This document shows, piece after piece, positions 23,591 through 33,297 of a DNA stretch of 64,000 nt. The position numbers and the translations under genes were made by a program. This stretch comes from JACJWR01 sp963752505. GTDB taxonomy: Bacteria > Actinomycetota > Actinomycetes > S36-B12 > UBA10799. The notes under the pieces are model-generated. The model was not told the origin of the DNA. It made no database searches and saw nothing but the letters and a program-made list of their open reading frames with translations. Within the stretch, counting starts at the first letter, position 1; the number at the start of each line of letters is the position of its first letter. The stretch covers positions 205,155 to 269,154 of the forward strand of contig CAVVYM010000009.1 in the NCBI GenBank assembly GCA_963752505.1. The letters run 5' to 3'.

Positions 23591-24050
23591 TCATGCGTCC
23601 TCAGTGGGTTCAAGCACGAGGGACACGGAATTGATGCAGTAGCGCTGATCGGTGGGCGTCGGGAAGCCCTCCCCTTCGAACACGTGACCAAGGTGCGCAC
23701 CCACAGCCGCTGCATCTGACCTCGGTTCGTCGCATCCCCAGCGAATCATCGGTCAGCAACACAACTGCATCGCCGGCGAGCGGGGTGAAGAAGGAGGGCC
23801 AACCGCACTGCGCGTCGAATTTCGTATCGCTGTGAAACAGTTCCGCACTGCACGCCCGGCATCGGTACACCCCGACCGTCGTGACGCGTTCGTACTCACC
23901 GGTGAAGGGGCGCTCGGTACCGGCCATGCGCAGCACCTGGTAGGCGTGCGGGTCGAGGATTTGACGCCATTCCGCCTCAGTCCGTTGCACCTCGTAGGGC
24001 TGCCCGTCCGGGCGCGAGGGGCCATCTTCGGCGGGTGTTCTGGCGGTCAT
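23591..24050 (-). CDS. msrB: Peptide-methionine (R)-S-oxide reductase MsrB, frameshifted
   Basis: MsrB reduces methionine-R-sulfoxide in proteins. The first part shows EWRQILDPHAYQVLR, zinc Cys pairs CRAC and CSGC, and CGWPSFF. After CSGCG the frame is lost; reading one base over gives AHLGHVFEGEGFPTPTDQ and RYCINSVSL with the catalytic Cys, ending at 23591. One extra G in the GGG run at 23700-23702 explains it: 460 nt minus one is 153 codons. Without repair the catalytic Cys is absent. Its ATG overlaps the hemQ stop (ATGA). Sequence error or recent mutation cannot be told apart here. Confidence 0.88.
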
Positions 24051-24776
24051 ACTTCAGGGTAGATCAACGCAACCAGTTGGGCGAGTTCGTGCCGACGACC
24101 GGTGTAGAAGGGGATCTCTTCACGGACGTGCAAGCGGGCTTTCGACGCGCGCAGATGCCTCATCAGGTCGACGATCCGGTACAACTCGTCGGCTTCGAAG
24201 GCGAGCAACCACTCGTAGTCCCCCAGTGCAAAGTTGCCACGGTGTTCGCCCGCACGTCCGGGTAGTCCCGACCCATCATGCCGTGCTCCACCAACATCTC
24301 GCGACGCTCGGCGTCAGGCAGCAGATACCACTCGTAGGAGCGCACGAACGGGTAGACGCACACGTAGTCGCCGTGCCCGCTCGTCGGCAAGGAAGGCGGG
24401 CACGTGGCTCTTGTTGAACTCCGCCGGGCGGTGCAGCGCCATCTGCGACCACACGGGTTGGAGGGTGCGCCCGAGGCGCAGTTCGCAGCACGGCGTGATA
24501 GGCCTGCTGCAACGCTTCACTGGTTTCGGCGTGAGTCCACAACATGATGTCTGCGTCGCCGCGCAGAGCGCCCACGTCGTACCACCCGCGCACCACGACG
24601 CCGTCGACAGCGGCGAGCGCAGCTTCAGCCTCGCGAACGGAATCCTCGGGGTTCGCCAGCGGCTCCCGCGTGGATCGGAACACCGACCACGTGGTGTAAC
24701 GGATCATCGCGTTGATCTCACGCGCACTTGGGCCCTTGACCCCGCGTTCGTCAGCGCCTTCCTTGCGTTCAGCCAT
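24047..24776 (-). CDS. hemQ: HemQ, coproheme decarboxylase, with three frameshifts
   Basis: HemQ (chlorite-dismutase family) oxidatively decarboxylates coproheme to haem b, the last step of the actinobacterial pathway. Four consecutive frames together give a complete protein: RYTTWSVFR...EALQQAYHAV, then RLGRTLQPVWSQMALHRP and FNKSHVPAFLAD, then YVCVYPFVRSYEWYLLPD, then LGDYEWLLAFEADELYRIVD to the stop. Breaks: +1 near 24481-24490, +1 near 24371-24382, -1 near 24231-24236. After repair the gene has 243 codons, the normal length. The start overlaps cgoX by 8 nt. As haem synthesis is presumably essential, sequence errors are the likelier cause. Confidence 0.87.
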
Positions 24777-26214
24777 AGTTCTCCACTACGTCGGCTTCCA
24801 ATTCTCGGGCGATCTTGCGGGCCGCCTGGCGTCCCGACGAGATGCACGAGGCCACTCCGACACCGTCGTATGACGCCCCTGCGAGCGCAACTCCGGGGGC
24901 ATCGACGAGCGAGTCCCGGGCGCGGTTGACGACGTCGACGTGGCCCACTCGATACTGCGGCAGTGCGTGTCGCCACCGCGTCACGCTCTCGTCCACGGTC
25001 ACCGGCGGCAATCCGGCTATCGACGCCAGCTCCGACCGCGCGAGGGAGGCCAGCGCGGCATCGTCGCGTTCAAGTACTGATTCGTCGCCATAGCGGCCGT
25101 AGGAGGCACGCACGATCGTCAGGCCACGAGGGTTGGCGGTCTTGGCGGCCCGGGCGGCCCATTCCCACTTGTTCGTCACGTAGGTGACGCCCTTCACGTG
25201 ATGACCCTCAACTGGCGGGACGAGGAACCCAGTGCCCGATAGCGTCGGCACCTGCGAGCTGCGGTAGGCGAGTGTGACTACGGCGACGCTGGCAGCTTCG
25301 ATCGAGCGTAGTTGCGCAGCGGCGAAGGGGGCACTCGTGCGTAGCAGGCCTGCAGCGGCAGCAGCCGGAACGGCGAGCACCACCGCGTCGTACTCGAAGA
25401 CCCCATCACTCGTGCTCACCTGCCAACGTCGCCGGGAGCGCCGCAGCCCGGTGACTTTGGTGTCGGTGCGCACGTGAGCACCGCCGGCAACGAGAGTTTC
25501 AGCGGTTTTTGTGGCCAACCGAGAGACGCCGTTACGCAGTCCCGCGAACACCGGCCCACGGCGAGCGCCCGCCGCGATGGCTGATCCGCTGCGCACCGAA
25601 CGGGCGGCCTTGATCAGCGACCTGTCGCGCGAAACCTGGCGGAACAGCGACGGATTCACCATGCGCAGGCTCAATTCGTCCGGGTTGCCCGCATAGACAC
25701 CTGCCAGTAGCGGCTCAGCGAGCCGGTCCACGACCTCCCGGCCCATGCGTTGTGTGACGAACTCCCCCACCGAGACGTCGTCTCCCACATCTGGTTTGCC
25801 CATCAGCTGATCCACCGGAATTCTCAGCAGACCGCCCAGCGACATCACTCGGGACGCGGCCAAGGCTCGCAGATCCGTCGGGATGCCCGTGACCATCCCC
25901 ACCGGAAGCGCCCGAAGATGGCCTCCGCTGAGCAGGTAAGCCGTGCGGGAGGCAGGGTGGACGATGGACGGTTTGAGACCCACGTCGCCAGCCAGGCGCA
26001 AGGCCTCTGGTCGGACGGCCAGCATGGACTCCGCGCCGGCATCGACGGTCACGCCGGCCACTTCCGCCTGACGGAGTTTTCCGCCAACGTGGGCGTCGGA
26101 CTCCATCAAGGTGACGTCGACGTCACCGTTGCCCAGGAGTTCCAGCGCGGCAGCAAGCCCGGTGATCCCGCCGCCGATAACAGCCACGTCGTACCGCTCG
26201 GTCTGCTCAGCCAT
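24769..26214 (-). CDS. cgoX: Coproporphyrinogen III oxidase (HemY/CgoX)
   Basis: An FAD-dependent oxidase of 481 residues. The N-terminal dinucleotide motif is VAVIGGGITGLAAALEL, with VGGKLRQAEVAGVTVDAGAES and, at the C-terminus, VALAGASYDGVGVASCISSGRQAA. It oxidises coproporphyrinogen III to coproporphyrin III by removing six electrons; older annotation calls it protoporphyrinogen oxidase (hemG/hemY). HemQ overlaps its 3' end and hemE lies upstream, so the pathway assignment is firm. AGGAGG lies 8 nt before the ATG. Confidence 0.93.
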   Translation of the reverse strand: MAEQTERYDVAVIGGGITGLAAALELLGNGDVDVTLMESDAHVGGKLRQAEVAGVTVDAGAESMLAVRPEALRLAGDVGLKPSIVHPASRTAYLLSGGHLRALPVGMVTGIPTDLRALAASRVMSLGGLLRIPVDQLMGKPDVGDDVSVGEFVTQRMGREVVDRLAEPLLAGVYAGNPDELSLRMVNPSLFRQVSRDRSLIKAARSVRSGSAIAAGARRGPVFAGLRNGVSRLATKTAETLVAGGAHVRTDTKVTGLRRSRRRWQVSTSDGVFEYDAVVLAVPAAAAAGLLRTSAPFAAAQLRSIEAASVAVVTLAYRSSQVPTLSGTGFLVPPVEGHHVKGVTYVTNKWEWAARAAKTANPRGLTIVRASYGRYGDESVLERDDAALASLARSELASIAGLPPVTVDESVTRWRHALPQYRVGHVDVVNRARDSLVDAPGVALAGASYDGVGVASCISSGRQAARKIARELEADVVENYG

Positions 26215-26279
26215 GCGCCGTGCCTCCTAGGTCCTCTTCCGCGTTTCCAGGCTAGCCACTGTCGTCGGACGCAGCGCCC

Positions 26280-27389
26280 TCAGTCCTCGGTCGTTGCCGC
26301 GTGGACTTGCTCCACCACCGCAGTCAGAACGCTCGGGTCGGTGGTCGGAAGCACGCCATGGCCAAGGTTGAAAATGTGTCCCTGCAAGCCGCGGGCGGCG
26401 GCCAATACTTCGTTCACCTTGCGGCCCACAACCTCCTCGCCAGCAAACAGTATTGCTGGATCGAGATTGCCCTGGAGCGCGAAATCCGGTCCAACCCGAG
26501 TGGCGGCGACGTCCAACGGAACCCGAAAATCGACGCCCATCACGTCAGTTCCGACCTCGGACATCGCGGTCAGCAACTCGCCCGTGCCCACGCCAAAGTG
26601 GATCTTCGGCACCGTCGGTACGTACGACAGCGCGGTCTTTGAGTGCGGCAGCACGTAGCGGCGGTAGTCCGCCTCCGGCAACGCCCCGGCCCAGGAGTCG
26701 AACAGTTGCACGGCGGATGCACCCGCGGCGACCTGCAGAGCCAGGTAGGCCCCCGCGATATGGGCCAGCCGGTCAGCGAGTTCATGCCACACCTTCGGCT
26801 CTGCGAGCATGAGCGACTTCGTGCGTGCGTGGTCACGGCTGGGACCGCCCTCAATCAGGTAGCTGGCGAGGGTGAACGGGGCACCTGCGAAGCCGATCAG
26901 CGGGGTCTGCTGCAACTCCTCGGTCAGCATGCGGATCGCGGCCAGCGGTCCCGCCACGTCGCTTGGCTCGAGCGGTCGCAGGGCGGCCACGGCGCTGGCA
27001 TCCCGAATGGGCTGCGCCACCACCGGGCCAGTGCCGGGGACGATGTCGAGGTCGACACCGACCGCCTTCACGGGCACGACTATGTCGCTGAAGAAGATTG
27101 CCGCATCGACGCCATGGCGCCGAACCGGCTGCATCGTTATCTCGGCGATCAACTCCGGGATGTTGCACGCATCCAGCATGGCGATGCCCTCGCGCACCTT
27201 GCGGTACTCCGGAAGTGATCTGCCGGCCTGTCGCATGAACCACACCGGGGTTCGCTTCACAGGCAGACGCCGCGCGGCGTTGATGAGGTCAGCATTCACC
27301 GTGCGGCCGTCGGCCAGTGGGTGGTCGGCGGGCAGTTCGACAAGCGGCACCACTGACGAGGTCACAGATTCGGGCACGGACCCGATCAT
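26280..27389 (-). CDS. hemE: Uroporphyrinogen decarboxylase HemE
   Basis: A 369-residue cytosolic TIM-barrel enzyme that converts uroporphyrinogen III to coproporphyrinogen III. The family signature PVWFMRQAGRSLPEYRK and the active-site strand IFFSDIVVP (Asp) are present, as are GFAGAPFTLASYLIEGG and the C-terminal FNLGHGVLP. Its neighbour cgoX, 65 bp downstream, acts on the product. It is divergent from the DUF3000 gene with 70 bp between starts. Confidence 0.96.
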   Translation of the reverse strand: MIGSVPESVTSSVVPLVELPADHPLADGRTVNADLINAARRLPVKRTPVWFMRQAGRSLPEYRKVREGIAMLDACNIPELIAEITMQPVRRHGVDAAIFFSDIVVPVKAVGVDLDIVPGTGPVVAQPIRDASAVAALRPLEPSDVAGPLAAIRMLTEELQQTPLIGFAGAPFTLASYLIEGGPSRDHARTKSLMLAEPKVWHELADRLAHIAGAYLALQVAAGASAVQLFDSWAGALPEADYRRYVLPHSKTALSYVPTVPKIHFGVGTGELLTAMSEVGTDVMGVDFRVPLDVAATRVGPDFALQGNLDPAILFAGEEVVGRKVNEVLAAARGLQGHIFNLGHGVLPTTDPSVLTAVVEQVHAATTED

Positions 27390-27447
27390 GACACGCCGAA
27401 AGACACCCCGACACCCGGCGCTCCGCAGAACGGGACGACCACCGGCC

Positions 27448-27453
27448 TACCCT
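27448..27453 (+). promoter_or_regulatory. Leaderless -10 element of the DUF3000 gene
   Basis: TACCCT, then TGACCC, then ATG at 27460: 6-nt spacing and no ribosome site. Confidence 0.5.
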
Positions 27454-27459
27454 TGACCC

Positions 27460-28017
27460 ATGGCAAGCCTTTCTGCCCCCGACTTCGCATCTGCGGTGGC
27501 CTCAGTCAGACAGTTGCAGCTGCGTCCGGAGGTGGAACTCTCAGAGGCGCCGGCTCCCCGCCGGATGGCCCCTGAGGCACTGGCACTCACCGCCGAGGTG
27601 GTGCTGGACGACAACGAACTCGGCAACGGTCGGTTGGTGGTGCTTCACAATCCCGGTGGCGAGGAAGCGTGGGACGGAACCACTCGCCTCGTGGTCTACA
27701 TCGATGCGCTCGTGGAACCGGAGTTGGCTGCTGACCCGCTCCTACCCCAGGTTGGTTGGTCGTGGCTGGAGGAGTCCTTGGTCGTCGCGGAGGCCCCCTA
27801 CTGGGCGCTTGGTGGCACTATTACCAGGGTTCAATCGGAGTCCTTCGGCGCCATGGACGACCGCGCCAGCGAAGGACGCGTGCAGATGCGCGCCTCCTGG
27901 ACCACGCAGTTGGCGGACCTTCCGCAGCACGTCCAGGCGTGGGCCGACCTCCTTGCCACCGCCTGCGGACTCGAGCCGTTGCCCGTGGGTGTTGCAGCGC
28001 TGCATCCGATCCGCTGA
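27460..28017 (+). CDS. DUF3000 family protein
   Basis: A 185-residue soluble protein of the actinobacterial DUF3000 family. Recognisable parts are MASLSAPDFASAVASVRQ at the start, RMAPEALALTAEV, and PQVGWSWLEESL...APYWALGGTITRV in the middle. No catalytic motif can be named. The family is almost always found beside hemE and upstream of the regulator-rnd pair, as here. Function unknown. Confidence 0.9.
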   Translation: MASLSAPDFASAVASVRQLQLRPEVELSEAPAPRRMAPEALALTAEVVLDDNELGNGRLVVLHNPGGEEAWDGTTRLVVYIDALVEPELAADPLLPQVGWSWLEESLVVAEAPYWALGGTITRVQSESFGAMDDRASEGRVQMRASWTTQLADLPQHVQAWADLLATACGLEPLPVGVAALHPIR

Positions 28018-28111
28018 GCTAGCTCGCCGAACCCCGTCCTCAAGGTGGACTAGACACGCGCCGATATCCTTGCAGGACCCTTACTCCCCTTGCGAGCAAC
28101 GGAGGTGCACC

Positions 28112-28705
28112 GTGACGAGGACGTCAGCGGCTCTGCGGCCGCAGCCAACCGCCCGCCGACACTTTTCCGGTTTGGTGGTGTGTCCGGCGGAGGGCAGGCG
28201 GGACTCGTTCTCGTTCCTCCTCGAACGAGCTGGCGCGCGCCATGTCGTTGCGTGCAACCGGGGGGTGGAGGCTCGCCAACAGGCACAGCTTGAGACGAAC
28301 AACGACATCTGCATCCTCGACGGATCCACCACGGACACTCCGTTGCTGGTGTTGGCGCGCCAATTGCAGGCCCTCGGCTGGCGGCGCATCATGCTGGTAT
28401 CGGCGCGCCACGATGCCTTAGGCGTCCGCGCCGCCTTGCTCACTGGCATCCGCAGCTACATCGTGACCGGAAATACCTGGGGCCAGCCGGGCATCCACAA
28501 CCAGCGTGTGCGCAAACTCACCGAGCGCGAGGTGGAGGTGCTCCAGTCGGTGGCGAACGGGATGTCCAACAAGGACATCGGGGCCTATCTGGGCCTGTCG
28601 GCGCTCACGGTCAAGAGCCACATGGCACGCATTTCGCGGAAGTTGGGCACCGGCGACCGAGCCAAACTCGTCGCGATAGGCATGCGCGAAGGCATCATCA
28701 GCTAG
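28112..28705 (+). CDS. LuxR-type response regulator with degenerate receiver
   Basis: A 197-residue regulator: an N-terminal receiver-like domain and a C-terminal LuxR helix-turn-helix (LTEREVEVLQSVANGMSNKD, LTVKSHMARISRKLGT). The receiver has an Asp in ICILDGSTT but lacks the usual acidic pair at the end of strand 1 (LVVCPAEGRR), so phosphorylation may be absent or atypical. The start is GTG 28112 with GGAGG 6 nt upstream; the frame open from 27656 is a shadow of the DUF3000 gene. The stop overlaps the rnd start by one base (TAGTG), so it is coupled to RNase D. No sensor kinase is near. Confidence 0.9.
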   Translation: MTRTSAALRPQPTARRHFSGLVVCPAEGRRDSFSFLLERAGARHVVACNRGVEARQQAQLETNNDICILDGSTTDTPLLVLARQLQALGWRRIMLVSARHDALGVRAALLTGIRSYIVTGNTWGQPGIHNQRVRKLTEREVEVLQSVANGMSNKDIGAYLGLSALTVKSHMARISRKLGTGDRAKLVAIGMREGIIS

Positions 28706-29961
28706 TGGAGAACGCAGTCCCCCTGTTGTCGGCCCCCGCCAGCACCGTTCCTCCTGTGGTGCAATCTCAGTCCGAGTTGTGCACGTGTGCCGAGTCACTT
28801 GCCGCCGGCCAGGGCGAAATCGCCGTCGACGCCGAGCGCGCGGGCGGCTATCGCTACAGCCAACGCGCCTACTTGCTGCAATTCAACCGGCGAGGGGCGG
28901 GTACCTGGCTGGTCGACCCGATAGCGGTGGACGACTTCGCGCCGCTCGCAACGTCCCTTCGCGGGGCCGGTTGGGTGCTGCACGCAGCCAGCCAGGACCT
29001 GCCGGGCCTCGCCGAACTCGGGCTGCATCCGCCGGCCCTGTTCGACACCGAACTGGCCGGTCGGTTGCTCAACCTGCCCAAGGTGGGTCTGGCGGCCATG
29101 ACCGAGGAGTACCTCGGCTTGTCCCTCGCCAAGGCCCACTCGGCGGCGGATTGGTCGAAGCGCCCCCTGCCTGCCGATTGGCTCACGTATGCCGCTCTCG
29201 ACGTCGAACTACTGCTCGATCTCGCCGACCGACTGCGAGCCGAACTCGACGCGCAGGATCGTCTGGCCTGGGCGGAGCAGGAATTCGAATCCGTACGCCT
29301 CGCCCCGGCCCCAGCACCGCAGCCTGAACGATGGCGAAAGGTCAAGGGCCTGAAGGTGAAGAATCCGCGATCACTGGCCGTAGTGCGCGAGCTTTGGTTG
29401 AGCCGTGACGAACTCGCCCGCGAAATGGACCGGACGCCCACGAAGATCCTGCGCGACGCGACCATCGCCGCAGCGGCAAGCGCACCGCCGCAGGATCTGG
29501 CTGCGGTGTCCGCGCTACCCGGGCTTGAGCGGGAGTCCAAGGGGCGGCTTCGCCGGTGGCAGCGAGCCGTCGAGCGAGCGCTTACCCTGCCAGACGACGA
29601 ACTGCCGAAACTGCGCGGATCCTCCGGCGAACCTCCCCATCCACGCTCGTGGGATCGAATCGATCCCCAACTCAGCGCCGCCCACACCCGGGTACGGGAC
29701 GCCCTGACGGCTCTGGCCGAGCAGTGGAACCTGCCGCGGGAGAACCTGCTCGCCCCCAGGACTGTTCGCGACAGCGTGTGGTCGTTGCGGGAAAGGGTCA
29801 CCGACCCCGCGGAACGCAGGTCCATCAGCGATCAGGACGTGGCCGACCTCCTGCGGGCGGCAGGGGCCCGGGCGTGGCAGGTTTCGCTGACGTCCGATGA
29901 GATTGCGGCGGCTCTGCGCGCGGACGGACCCCCGGAAGTGACCGACATTACTCACGAGTAA
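28705..29961 (+). CDS. rnd: Ribonuclease D with HRDC domain
   Basis: A 418-residue 3'-5' exoribonuclease of the DEDD family. Exo motifs: IAVDAERA (I), HAASQDLPGL (II) and LTYAALDVELL (III, DEDDy with Tyr). An HRDC domain begins near KVKGLKVKNPRSLAVVRELW. RNase D trims tRNA and other stable RNA precursors. It starts on GTG inside the regulator's stop codon. The rnd position between the regulator and fadA is conserved in actinobacteria. Confidence 0.93.
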   Translation: MENAVPLLSAPASTVPPVVQSQSELCTCAESLAAGQGEIAVDAERAGGYRYSQRAYLLQFNRRGAGTWLVDPIAVDDFAPLATSLRGAGWVLHAASQDLPGLAELGLHPPALFDTELAGRLLNLPKVGLAAMTEEYLGLSLAKAHSAADWSKRPLPADWLTYAALDVELLLDLADRLRAELDAQDRLAWAEQEFESVRLAPAPAPQPERWRKVKGLKVKNPRSLAVVRELWLSRDELAREMDRTPTKILRDATIAAAASAPPQDLAAVSALPGLERESKGRLRRWQRAVERALTLPDDELPKLRGSSGEPPHPRSWDRIDPQLSAAHTRVRDALTALAEQWNLPRENLLAPRTVRDSVWSLRERVTDPAERRSISDQDVADLLRAAGARAWQVSLTSDEIAAALRADGPPEVTDITHE

Positions 29962-30002
29962 CATCGGTCGGGTCAGACATTCGTCGATCCTCAGGAGGCC
30001 CC

Positions 30003-31205
30003 GTGCCCCAGGCAGGTCGTAGCGTCGTCTTCGTTGACGGCGTTCGCACACCCTTCGGAAAGTCCGGGCCCAAGGGCCTCTACGCAGACACCCGCGCCGA
30101 TGACCTCGTGGTCAAGGTGATTCGGGAGTTGCTGCGACGCAATCCCAACCTCCCGCCGGAGCGCATCGACGAGGTTGCCGTGGCCGCCACCACCCAGATC
30201 GGCGACCAAGGTCTCACGATCGGGCGCACCGCGGGCATCCTCGCAGGCTTGCCCGTCACGGTTCCCGGCTTCTCGATCGACCGCATGTGCGCGGGTGCGA
30301 TGACTGCCGCCACCACCATGTCGGCTGGCATCGGCGTCGGCGCCTACGACATCGCCATCGCTGCAGGTGTGGAGCACATGGGTCGACACCCGATGGGCGA
30401 AGGCGTGGACCCCAACCCGCGATTCGTTTCCGAGAAGCTGGTCGACCCGGAAGCCCTTCTCATGGGCAAAACCGCGGAGAACCTGCACGACAAGTTGCCG
30501 CACCTCACCAAGGATCGCGTCGATGCCTACGCGGTCGCCAGCCAGGACAAGACGGCGAAGGCCTACGCCGACGGGAAGATCCAGCCGGATCTGGTGCCCG
30601 TTGCGGTGCGCGGCCAGGACGGAGCCTGGGGGCTCGCGTCGGTCGATGAGCCGCCGCGGCCGGGCACCTCGGTGGAGGGCCTCGGAAGTCTGAAGACGCC
30701 GTTCCGGCCCCACGGTCGAGTCACGGCAGGCAACGCGGCCGGCCTCAACGACGGCGCCACCGGCGCCATCCTGGCTGCTGAAGAAGTTGCCGACGAACTC
30801 GGTTTGAACAAGAAGATGCGCCTGGTGTCGTTCGCCTTCGCCGGTGTGGAACCCGAAATCATGGGTTACGGACCTGTGCCGGCCACCGAGAAGGCGCTGT
30901 CCAAGGCGGGCCTGAGCATCGACGACATCGGCCTGTTCGAGATCAACGAAGCCTTCGCCGTGCAGGTGCTCAGCATGCTCGACTACTACGGCATCGATGA
31001 CGACGACCCGCGCGTCAACCCGATGGGTGGGGCGATTGCTGTTGGCCACCCGCTGGCATCTTCCGGTATTCGCCTCATGACCTACCTGGCCCGCGATTTC
31101 GAGGACCACCCTGAGGTGCGCTACGGACTGACCAGCATGTGTATCGGACTGGGCATGGGTGGAACTGTCATCTGGGAGAACCCGCACTACACGGAAGGCG
31201 CATGA
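30003..31205 (+). CDS. fadA: Acetyl-CoA acyltransferase (thiolase) FadA
   Basis: A 400-residue thiolase II that cleaves 3-ketoacyl-CoA in beta-oxidation. The acylated Cys is in SIDRMCAGAMTAA, the first His region is NEAFAVQ, GGAIAVGHPLASSGIR carries the catalytic His, and SMCIGLGMGGT the second Cys. It starts on GTG with AGGAGG upstream, and its stop overlaps the fadB ATG (ATGA). FadA and FadB form the multi-enzyme fatty-acid oxidation complex. Confidence 0.95.
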   Translation: MPQAGRSVVFVDGVRTPFGKSGPKGLYADTRADDLVVKVIRELLRRNPNLPPERIDEVAVAATTQIGDQGLTIGRTAGILAGLPVTVPGFSIDRMCAGAMTAATTMSAGIGVGAYDIAIAAGVEHMGRHPMGEGVDPNPRFVSEKLVDPEALLMGKTAENLHDKLPHLTKDRVDAYAVASQDKTAKAYADGKIQPDLVPVAVRGQDGAWGLASVDEPPRPGTSVEGLGSLKTPFRPHGRVTAGNAAGLNDGATGAILAAEEVADELGLNKKMRLVSFAFAGVEPEIMGYGPVPATEKALSKAGLSIDDIGLFEINEAFAVQVLSMLDYYGIDDDDPRVNPMGGAIAVGHPLASSGIRLMTYLARDFEDHPEVRYGLTSMCIGLGMGGTVIWENPHYTEGA

Positions 31206-33297
31206 GCATGAGCACTGAACTACCCCCCGAGGTCGTGACCGAATTCAAGGTCCGATACCTCGAATTGCCGCTCGGTGCTGGTCGGGCCGCCATGATCACG
31301 ATGGACAACGGCCACGACCACACCCGGCCGAACACGTTCGGTCTGGGCTCGCTCGCCTCGCTGAACGCCGCGATCGACACCATCGCCGAGGAGCCGGGGC
31401 TTTCAGCGGTGTGCCTCACCGGCAAGCCCTTCATCTTTGCGGTGGGCGCAGACCTTTCCGGCGTGCCCTTTATCGCCGATCGCGAGATGGGCCTGGAAAT
31501 TGCCAAGTCCGGCCACGATGCGTTCCGGCGACTGGCCGATCTCGATGTGCCCACGTTCGCCTTCATCAATGGGGCAGCGATGGGCGGCGGTCTGGAAATC
31601 GCGTTGCACTGCGACTACCGGACGGTGTCGAGCAGTGCAGCCGCGATCGCGCTGCCCGAGGTCTTCCTCGGCTTGGTCCCAGGTTGGGGCGGGACGTACT
31701 TGCTGCCCAACCTCATCGGTGCCAGCGGTGCGGTCAAGGTGATCGTGGAGAACGCGCTCAACCAGAACAAGATGCTCAAGCCTGCCCAGGTGGCTCAGAT
31801 GGGCATCGCCGACGCGATGTTCGCCGGCGCCGACTACCTCGAGCAGTCGCTGCTGTGGGCTGCCGGTGTCCTCAACGGCGACGTCGCCGTGGAGCGTGCC
31901 GAGGTCGATCGCGGCGCTGGTTGGGACGACGCCGTCGCTGCTGGCCGGGCATTCGTGGCCGGCAAGGTCGGTGCGGCTGCGCCCGCGCCGATTCGGGCGC
32001 TGGATCTGATCGAGCTGGCGAAGACCGCGTCCCGCGACGAAGCCTTCACCGCCGAGGACGAGGCCCTGGCCGACCTGCTCATGACGGAGGAACTGCGCTC
32101 GGGTCTCTACTCGTTCGACCTCGTGCAGAAGCGCGCCAAGCGTCCCGTCGGCGTCCCGGACAAGTCACTTGCGCGACCGGTGACAAAGGTGGGCGTTGTC
32201 GGTGCGGGCCTGATGGCCTCCCAGATGGCTCTGCTCTTCGCCCAGCGTCTGCAGGTGCCGGTTGTGATGACCGACCTCGACCAGGCACGGGTGGACAAGG
32301 GCCTCGCCTACTGTCACGCCCAAATCGACGGCCTGCTGGCAAAGGGCCGGCTCACTGAAGGCAAGGCCAACCGGCTCAAGGGCCTCATCACCGGATCCAT
32401 CGACAAGGCGGCCTTCGGCGACGCCGACTTCGTTATCGAGGCGGTATTCGAGGACCTCAAGGTCAAGCAGCAGGTGTTCGCCGAAGTCGAGGCCGTGGTG
32501 AGCGATCAGTGCATCCTCGCCACGAATACGTCATCGCTCTCGGTGACTGCAATGGCCGAGAACCTCGTCCACCCCGAGCGCGTCGTGGGATTCCACTTCT
32601 TCAACCCGGTGGCCGTAATGCCGTTGGTGGAGATCGTCCGGGCCGACCAGACTGATGATGCCGCCGTGGCCACCGCCTTTGCGGTGGGCAAAGCACTCAA
32701 GAAGTCCTGCGTGCTGGTTTCGGACAAGCCGGCATTCGTGGTGAACCGCCTGCTCACCCGTTTCATGGGTGAAGTGACCAAGTCGGTGGATGAGGGCACC
32801 GACTTCGCCACGGCCGACACCGCGCTGGCCCCACTCGGACTGCCGATGACCCCGTTCGTGCTGCTCCAACTGGTCGGCCCGGCGGTGGCGTTCCACGTGT
32901 CCGAGACGATGAAGGAGGCCTACCCGGACCGCTTCTACGTTTCCGACAACCTGGCCAAGGTCGTGGAAGCCGGCAAGGGAGCCATCTGGACCTGGGACGC
33001 CCAGGGCAACCAGTCAGTCGATCCTGAGGTAGCGGCGCTGTTCACCAAGGTGACGCACCGCTGACCGCGGAAGGCGTCCGGGAACGGGCGCTGGAGGCTA
33101 TGGCCGAGGAAATCGGACTCATGCTCGATGAAGGTGTGGTAGCACAGCCTGAGGACATCGACCTGTGCATGATCATGGGCGCCGGATGGCCCTTCCACCT
33201 CGGTGGCATCACGCCGTATCTCGACCGGATGGGCGTCGCGGAGAAGGTCAACGGGAAGCGCTTCCTCGCCGAAGGCGTGGCGAGCCTGCCAGCGTAG
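31202..33297 (+). CDS. fadB: Fatty-acid oxidation complex subunit alpha FadB, frameshifted near the 3' end
   Basis: The bifunctional enoyl-CoA hydratase / 3-hydroxyacyl-CoA dehydrogenase. Hydratase core: FINGAAMGGGLEIALHCDYR; dehydrogenase: VGVVGAGLMASQMALLFAQ (NAD) and HFFNPVAVMPLVEIV (His). At 33062-33064 a TGA stops the frame. One base over, translation continues with LTAEGVRERALEAMAEE, DEGVVAQPEDIDLCMIMGAG and FLAEGVASLPA, the normal C-terminal domain. Adding one C near 33059-33062 restores 699 codons. The ATG at 31202 overlaps the fadA stop; the longer frame from 31139 is rejected. Confidence 0.92.

Noticed and set aside
24047..24776. Programmed ribosomal frameshifting in hemQ
   Set aside because: Three shifts of mixed sign with no slippery heptamer are not a plausible programmed mechanism, and HemQ is normally a single frame.
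33100..33297. Independent 65-residue gene after fadB
   Set aside because: It is the normal C-terminal part of FadB's dehydrogenase domain, separated only by the frameshift at 33061.
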